Of a stretch of DNA of 18,284 nucleotides, positions 14,867-18,284 are shown piece by piece. The notes beneath the pieces were generated by a model. It was not told the DNA's origin. It was given only the letters and a program-made list of their open reading frames with translations, and searched no databases. This DNA comes from Candidatus Bathyarchaeota archaeon (GTDB lineage Archaea > Thermoproteota > Bathyarchaeia > Bathyarchaeales > DTEX01): the NCBI GenBank assembly GCA_021158305.1, contig JAGGUU010000151.1:1-18284 (forward strand). The letters run 5' to 3'. The translations under genes were made by a program, and so were the position numbers. Each line of letters starts with the position of its first letter. The stretch's first letter is position 1.

Positions 14867-15787
14867 GAAGAGGCTTACGCTGTAAAGGATTACCGCCTTT
14901 ACCCCGGAATAACAGTCGCCGAATTCCTAAGGCAGATGAAAGATGCTTGGGGCTTCACGGCGGCTAAAATCGCCACTGGAGTTGAAATACTCAAGAAGAT
15001 GATCTCGGACGAGAAATGCGTGAAATTCCTCTCCTTTCCAGCATGTATAGTTGCAACTGGCACACGCGGGGTTATCAGGGAGATCGTTAAAAGACACCTT
15101 GTAGATGTCATAATAACTACATGTGGAACCCTCGATCACGATCTGGCTAGGAGCTGGAGAAGATATTACCGCGGCTTCTTTGAAATGGACGATGCTGATC
15201 TTCACAGAAAAGGAATAAACAGACTTGGGAATGTTCTGGTGCCGAACGAAAGCTACGGATTGATAATCGAGAAAAAGATGCAAGAGTTACTAGAAGCGCT
15301 TTGGAGGGAGGGTGTCAGAGAGATTTCAAGCAGGGAGCTCTGCCGAGAGATGGGAAGAAGAATATGCCGTGAAGACTCCATACTATACTGGGCAGCTAAG
15401 AACGATATTCCCATCTATGTTCCTGGATTAACCGATGGAGCTGTCGGCTACCAGCTATGGCTCTTCTCGCAGGATCATAACATCAGAGTTAATATTTTAA
15501 GGGATGAGCAGGAGCTTAACGACGTAATCTTCGAGTCAGAGAGGACAGGAGCCCTGATCATAGGCGGCGGAATCTCGAAGCATCACCTAATCTGGTGGAA
15601 CCAGTTCAAGGGAGGGCTAGACTATGCTGTCTACATAACAACAGCCGTGGAGTGGGACGGCAGCTTGTCGGGTGCTAGGCTTCGAGAAGCAGTCTCTTGG
15701 GGGAAGATTAAGGAATCCGCGAGAAGAGTTACGATCGAGGGAGACGCAACTGTGATCCTTCCTCTAATGATCGCTTCGCTACTTTAG
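14858..15787 (+). CDS. dys: deoxyhypusine synthase
   Basis: Deoxyhypusine synthase transfers the aminobutyl group of spermidine to one lysine of translation factor aIF5A, using NAD. At 309 aa it is of usual archaeal size. Marks are the N-terminal YPGITVAEFLRQM, the ATGTRGVIREIV turn (residues 67-78), IITTCGTLDHDLA, and LTDGAVGYQLW. The catalytic Lys241 lies in GGGISKHHLIWWN, followed by DYAVYITTA and EWDGSLSGA, SWGKI, and GDATVILPL at the C-terminus. All active-site blocks are present. It sits between the HDAC-family gene (74 bases upstream, T5 run in the gap) and the COG1856-like radical SAM gene (38 bases downstream), suggesting one transcript or two closely spaced ones. No agmatinase- or spermidine synthase-like gene is in the window. 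Identification is secure. Confidence 0.96.
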   Translation: MVMEEAYAVKDYRLYPGITVAEFLRQMKDAWGFTAAKIATGVEILKKMISDEKCVKFLSFPACIVATGTRGVIREIVKRHLVDVIITTCGTLDHDLARSWRRYYRGFFEMDDADLHRKGINRLGNVLVPNESYGLIIEKKMQELLEALWREGVREISSRELCREMGRRICREDSILYWAAKNDIPIYVPGLTDGAVGYQLWLFSQDHNIRVNILRDEQELNDVIFESERTGALIIGGGISKHHLIWWNQFKGGLDYAVYITTAVEWDGSLSGARLREAVSWGKIKESARRVTIEGDATVILPLMIASLL

Positions 15788-15813
15788 CATTTAAGCGTCA
15801 AAAATCCTTCTAA

Positions 15814-15828
15814 GGGGTGTAATCAACG
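15814..15828 (+). promoter_or_regulatory. SD followed by ACG, likely non-canonical start of the COG1856-like gene
   Basis: GGGGTG (15814-15819) is followed after six bases by ACG (15826) in the radical SAM frame, which is closed by TAA at 15820-15822. No ATG, GTG or TTG exists in this frame until ATG 16036, which lies past the cluster-binding cysteines. ACG is therefore the best-placed candidate start. Confidence 0.6.
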
Positions 15829-16791
15829 AGTAACGATTTAGAAAGTATCCTTGAAAGGGCTCGTGAATCTAGCTGGGAAAGGTTCGGGCGGAGAATCTAT
15901 TTTTACGCCCCGAGTTTCCTATATTACAGAAATGAGTATTTTAAGCCTCCAAGGTTCTCCTTTCCTTCAGTCTCCATAACTGGGAGAAAATGCTTTCTAA
16001 ACTGTAAGCATTGCGGCGGGATAATTCTCAAGTCGATGATCCCGGCTGAAACGCCTGGAAGGCTCATCGAAGTCCTGCATAGAATAAAGAGTGAAGGTGC
16101 CATTGGTTGTCTAATAAGCGGCGGATGCCTAAGGAATGGGTCTGTGCCGCTTGAAGGATTTATCAACGCGATAGCCGAGGCTGAAAAGATAGGTTTAAAG
16201 ACTGTTGTGCATACAGGCCTCGTAAGTCCCGAAATTGCGAAGAAGCTGAAAGATGCGGGAGTGAACTCAGTATCCATTGACATTATAGGATCAGATGAGA
16301 CTATAAGAGAGATCTACAATCTAAAAGCTACTGTTCGAGACTATGAAGATTCTCTTAGAGCTCTTAAAGAAGCTGGTATCAACTTCACCCCGCATGTCCT
16401 AGTTGGGCTTCACTACGGTGAGTTAAAGGGGGAACTTAACGCCCTAAAAATGATCTCCAAGTATAATCCATCAGCCCTAATAATCATCGTCTTCTTTCCT
16501 ATTAAAGGAACGGTCATGGAGAAGATTAAGCCTCCCCCGCCAAGGAAAGTGGCTGAGATAATCGCGCAGGCAAGACTCATGATGCCTAACGTTCCAATAA
16601 TCTTAGGATGCGCGAGACCCAAGGGCAAGCATAGAGCTGAAACGGATGTCTTAGCCGTTAAGGCAGGCGTGAATGGAATAGCCTTTCCCGAAGAGCAAGC
16701 AATAAGGACGGCCTTAGAGCTCGGATTGCAAATATCATTCTCGCCTACATGTTGCTCTCAAATCTACGAGGACATCATCCGCGAATCCTAA
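15826..16791 (+). CDS. radical SAM protein, COG1856-like; probable second half of archaeal lipoyl synthase
   Basis: This is a 321-aa radical SAM protein related to biotin synthase. The N-terminal region reads LESILERARESSWERFGRR (5-23), then SITGRKCFLNCKHCGG with cluster cysteines 56, 60 and 63. Further family blocks are LISGGCLRNGSVPLE, VHTGLVSPEIAKKLK, SIDIIGSDETI, PHVLVGLHYGE, PIKGTVM, LGCARPKGKHR (Cys262) and a C-terminal Cys309-Cys310 pair; Cys262, 309 and 310 are candidates for a second cluster. From memory, such proteins pair with COG2516-like ones as archaeal LipS1/LipS2. The frame has no usual start before ATG 16036, which would cut off the whole SAM-binding motif, so the start is placed at ACG 15826 after GGGGTG. 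It is the last gene of the + strand HDAC-family/DHS group and ends 48 bases from a convergent gene. Confidence 0.85.
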   Translation, partial: TSNDLESILERARESSWERFGRRIYFYAPSFLYYRNEYFKPPRFSFPSVSITGRKCFLNCKHCGGIILKSMIPAETPGRLIEVLHRIKSEGAIGCLISGGCLRNGSVPLEGFINAIAEAEKIGLKTVVHTGLVSPEIAKKLKDAGVNSVSIDIIGSDETIREIYNLKATVRDYEDSLRALKEAGINFTPHVLVGLHYGELKGELNALKMISKYNPSALIIIVFFPIKGTVMEKIKPPPPRKVAEIIAQARLMMPNVPIILGCARPKGKHRAETDVLAVKAGVNGIAFPEEQAIRTALELGLQISFSPTCCSQIYEDIIRES

Positions 16792-16839
16792 GGGTTAAAG
16801 GGCTTCTCATGAAAGATTCGACCCTGATCCTCAAGCATA

Positions 16840-17022
16840 TCAAAGACCCTGCTTATTTTCTGAGCTTCTTCCCGGGGGAAAACCAGCCCTTATCAATTCC
16901 CGCTCAAGGGACTTCCGAGCTTTCCTCACATTCCATTTCATAATTGCCCAGATAAATAAAAGAATGAAGGCTATCTTGAAAATTGACCATGCGATCCGCA
17001 GTATGCCTAAAACACGATGCAT
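16840..17022 (-). CDS. small single-pass membrane protein, unrecognised
   Basis: This is a 60-aa frame starting ATG 17022. Residues ~7-28 are a hydrophobic helix (ILRIAWSIFKIAFILLFIWA) followed by a strongly basic amphipathic tail (KWNVRKARKSLERELIR). That predicts one membrane span with the tail on the cytoplasmic side (positive-inside inference). It lies 41 bases downstream of the 116-aa gene on the same strand, suggesting a two-gene operon. No strong SD precedes it (only a purine-rich GAAAAG). No family recognised. The hydrophobic/charged partition and position favour a real gene, but its small size leaves doubt. Confidence 0.5.
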   Translation of the reverse strand: MHRVLGILRIAWSIFKIAFILLFIWAIMKWNVRKARKSLERELIRAGFPPGRSSENKQGL

Positions 17023-17063
17023 CTTTTCAGACCCTAAATGGGTGGGGAAATCCCTTCTCTGTT

Positions 17064-17414
17064 CTATTCTTCTTTTCCTTCTCCAATCTTCTCCTTTAAA
17101 GCCTTAGAGATTGCTTCTCCCAATTCCTTTCCTATCTTCCCTGAGGAACCTTCCTTACGACTCATGACCTCGCTAAGAAGCGTTCCAAGATTAGTAAATG
17201 TCCTCACGTAGTCCTGAGTCATCTTGATGGCGACTTCATTGGGGATTCCGCCTGCCTTCAGCTCTTTATAGAAGTTTGCAGCAGCGGCTCCTATATTCTT
17301 CCCAGCTTCAGCTGAGAATATTGAGCTGATTATCCCCCTTATCAGGCTTGGAATCTGCTCCGAGAGAGTTTTCATAACTTTCTGGAACTCTTCTATATCG
17401 CTTTTTCTCTCCAT
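17064..17414 (-). CDS. conserved-looking hypothetical protein, 116 aa
   Basis: This soluble, mostly helical 116-aa protein has no signal peptide or membrane segment. Residues ~20-50 are small and apolar (GIISSIFSAEAGKNIGAAAA). They are followed by a helix start AGGIPNEVAIKMTQDYVRTF (~54-73), and the C-terminal third is Lys/Glu/Gly-rich and probably disordered. The ATG at 17414 lacks a clear SD; a TCTTTAATT stretch ~20 bases upstream would allow a leaderless transcript. It heads a likely two-gene unit with the small membrane protein downstream. No enzyme motif is visible and no function is proposed. Confidence 0.65.
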   Translation of the reverse strand: MERKSDIEEFQKVMKTLSEQIPSLIRGIISSIFSAEAGKNIGAAAANFYKELKAGGIPNEVAIKMTQDYVRTFTNLGTLLSEVMSRKEGSSGKIGKELGEAISKALKEKIGEGKEE

Positions 17415-17590
17415 AAGTCTCGCCCAGAATTAAAGATTGACCTTGCCGCTTCTAATAGTTGTGGCTTTCCTCTGCTTTACAAGCGTCATCTCATGCATCT
17501 GCAGTCATAAAGACAAAAATATCAATGCTTTAGCTCCAAACTAAGAAAAAGAGAACTCATTTTAGTGCGAATATATGTTTCATCAGCCTT

Positions 17591-17872
17591 CTATATGCTT
17601 TTGATCTTTAGAGCATTCCTTGCAGCCTTCCCCTTATATTCTCGAGCAACTATCATGGTAGATGTCAATACTATACTTGGGATATTTCTGATATTTTCAG
17701 AGAGGAAGCTCTCCAAGGTTTCGAGATCCTCAACTCTAACCTTTGCGATAACATCGAACTCGCCATAAACTATGCTCACATCCATAACCTCGTCGAACTC
17801 GATTATTTTCTTACAAATCTCTCTCTCGCTTCCAGAGCTGACTTTCATCATCACATAGGCCTTAATCGCCAT
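17591..17872 (-). CDS. stand-alone RAM (Lrp/AsnC ligand-binding) domain protein
   Basis: This 93-aa protein is equivalent to only the C-terminal regulatory domain of Lrp/AsnC regulators. It begins AYVMMKVSSGSE, has the middle strand-turn VMDVSIVYGEFDVIAKVRVED (~29-49) and ends with IPSIVLTSTMIV, the usual beta-alpha-beta-beta-alpha-beta order. There is no helix-turn-helix, so it cannot bind DNA in the normal Lrp way. Such single-domain proteins are common in archaea and can bind amino acids or pair with full-length Lrp proteins. The ATG follows AAGGTGATC two bases upstream. A TTAAATTTAA box with a purine-rich flank lies ~46 bases before the start. Its target is unknown. Confidence 0.87.
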   Translation of the reverse strand: MAIKAYVMMKVSSGSEREICKKIIEFDEVMDVSIVYGEFDVIAKVRVEDLETLESFLSENIRNIPSIVLTSTMIVAREYKGKAARNALKIKSI

Positions 17873-17883
17873 CAGATCACCTT
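17873..17883 (-). promoter_or_regulatory. SD of the RAM-domain gene
   Basis: Read on the - strand, AAGGTGATC lies two bases before the ATG at 17872. It is a strong match to the anti-SD and fixes this start. Confidence 0.65.
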
Positions 17884-17911
17884 CAGACAGATCTAGAGAG
17901 ATTAACTCAAC

Positions 17912-17926
17912 GCTTAAATTTAATTC
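17912..17926 (-). promoter_or_regulatory. putative promoter of the RAM-domain gene
   Basis: On the - strand a GAAAG purine flank (BRE-like) precedes AATTAAATTTAAG, about 46 bases upstream of the ATG at 17872. This predicts a leader of roughly 20 bases. Confidence 0.4.
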
Positions 17927-18005
17927 TTTCCTTTTCAGAGCGTCAATGAAGAGTAGAGGAGATTTCTCATTCGTAAAGACGAGCTGAATACACTAAAAAA
18001 GATTA

Positions 18006-18057
18006 AAAATTTATAGGTTTCTTTATCTAACGAATAGTGATGATATAAGTAGGGAGG
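18006..18057 (+). promoter_or_regulatory. putative promoter and SD of the gene at 18068
   Basis: AAAATTTATAGG (18006-18016 region, TTTATA at 18010-18015) is a TATA-like box about 55 bases before the ATG. GGGAGG at 18052-18057 is the SD, ten bases from ATG 18068. Confidence 0.5.
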
Positions 18058-18067
18058 AAAAGCTCAA

Positions 18068-18284
18068 ATGAGTTATGAATTTATTGAACCTCTACAAGAG
18101 AGACCTAAAGTAAAGAAGAAGACACGCTACAAGTCTTCGATAGCTGAAAAAATACTAAATGAATTCAAAGAATCTGATGCTAGATACGCAAAGGTTAGCT
18201 TTGAAAAACTTGAAGGAGTCTATAAGTCTCCAGCGTTTGCAAGCAGAGCTCTGGGAAGAGTGGCTAAAAGGCTTGGATTAAAAG
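18068..18284 (+). CDS. 5' part of an unrecognised small basic protein (runs off window)
   Basis: ATG 18068 opens a frame that remains open to the last base, giving 72 residues. It begins MSYEFIEPLQERPKVKKKT and is rich in Lys/Arg, with a basic N-terminal linker followed by a probably helical segment (SSIAEKILNEFKES) and a second one near the edge (ASRALGRVAKRLGL). The basic, helical layout would suit a nucleic-acid-binding or winged-helix-like fold, but that is a guess. SD and TATA-like signals are both well placed upstream, which supports a real gene. No family recognised. Confidence 0.65.
   Translation, partial: MSYEFIEPLQERPKVKKKTRYKSSIAEKILNEFKESDARYAKVSFEKLEGVYKSPAFASRALGRVAKRLGLK

Noticed and set aside
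14899..15283. - strand frames opposite deoxyhypusine synthase
   Set aside because: Antisense to a well-conserved enzyme; no SD and no recognisable product.
16036..16791. COG1856-like gene starting at ATG 16036
   Set aside because: It would delete the CxxxCxxC cluster motif and ~70 conserved residues encoded in the same open frame upstream.
16792..16839. Terminator or regulatory RNA between convergent genes
   Set aside because: Only 48 bases, with no T run or stem that stands out.

Overview
The window looks like a piece of an archaeal chromosome, most likely a TACK-group lineage such as Bathyarchaeia; the exact lineage is an inference. The archaeal signs are Mre11/Rad50, an archaeal-type deoxyhypusine synthase, a stand-alone Lrp/AsnC (RAM) domain protein, two radical SAM proteins of the kinds thought to form the archaeal two-protein lipoyl synthase, TATA-like boxes upstream of genes, strong Shine-Dalgarno (SD) sites, frequent TTG/GTG starts, and arginine codons dominated by AGA/AGG. 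No rRNA, tRNA, CRISPR array, transposase or phage gene is visible. This is mostly housekeeping DNA.

Layout. (1) 1-4964, + strand: the 3' end of argH, then carA and carB, a tight arginine/pyrimidine cluster making carbamoyl phosphate and finishing arginine synthesis. (2) 5057-9378, - strand: mre11 and rad50 overlap by 11 bases and form a DNA-end-processing operon; a DUF72 gene follows after 148 bases. (3) 9496-11178, + strand, divergent from mre11: a membrane-anchored S49 (SppA-like) peptidase fused to a C-terminal GldG/DUF4350-like domain. (4) 11179-11881: about 700 bases without an intact gene, holding short broken reading frames. (5) 11882-13826, - strand: a radical SAM protein followed by a transaldolase split by a one-base frameshift. 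(6) 13914-16791, + strand, divergent from (5): an HDAC-family deacetylase, deoxyhypusine synthase, and a second radical SAM protein. (7) 16840-17872, - strand: a RAM-domain protein and two small uncharacterised genes, one of them a single-pass membrane protein. (8) 18068 to the end, + strand: the 5' end of an unrecognised small basic protein.

Most interesting points. Two genes in the same + strand cluster (the HDAC-family gene and the second radical SAM gene) have no ATG, GTG or TTG at the point where conserved protein sequence and a strong SD place the start. Each has an in-frame ACG 4-6 bases after the SD, which suggests initiation at ACG. The HDAC-family amidohydrolase lies directly upstream of deoxyhypusine synthase, suggesting a link between polyamine (or modified aIF5A) deacetylation and hypusine formation. 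The two radical SAM proteins flank this pair and probably act together in lipoate synthesis. Also notable are a Ser in place of the metal-binding Asn in Mre11, a short Rad50 with an altered D-loop, the peptidase fusion, and the frameshifted transaldolase, which carries an extra insert.
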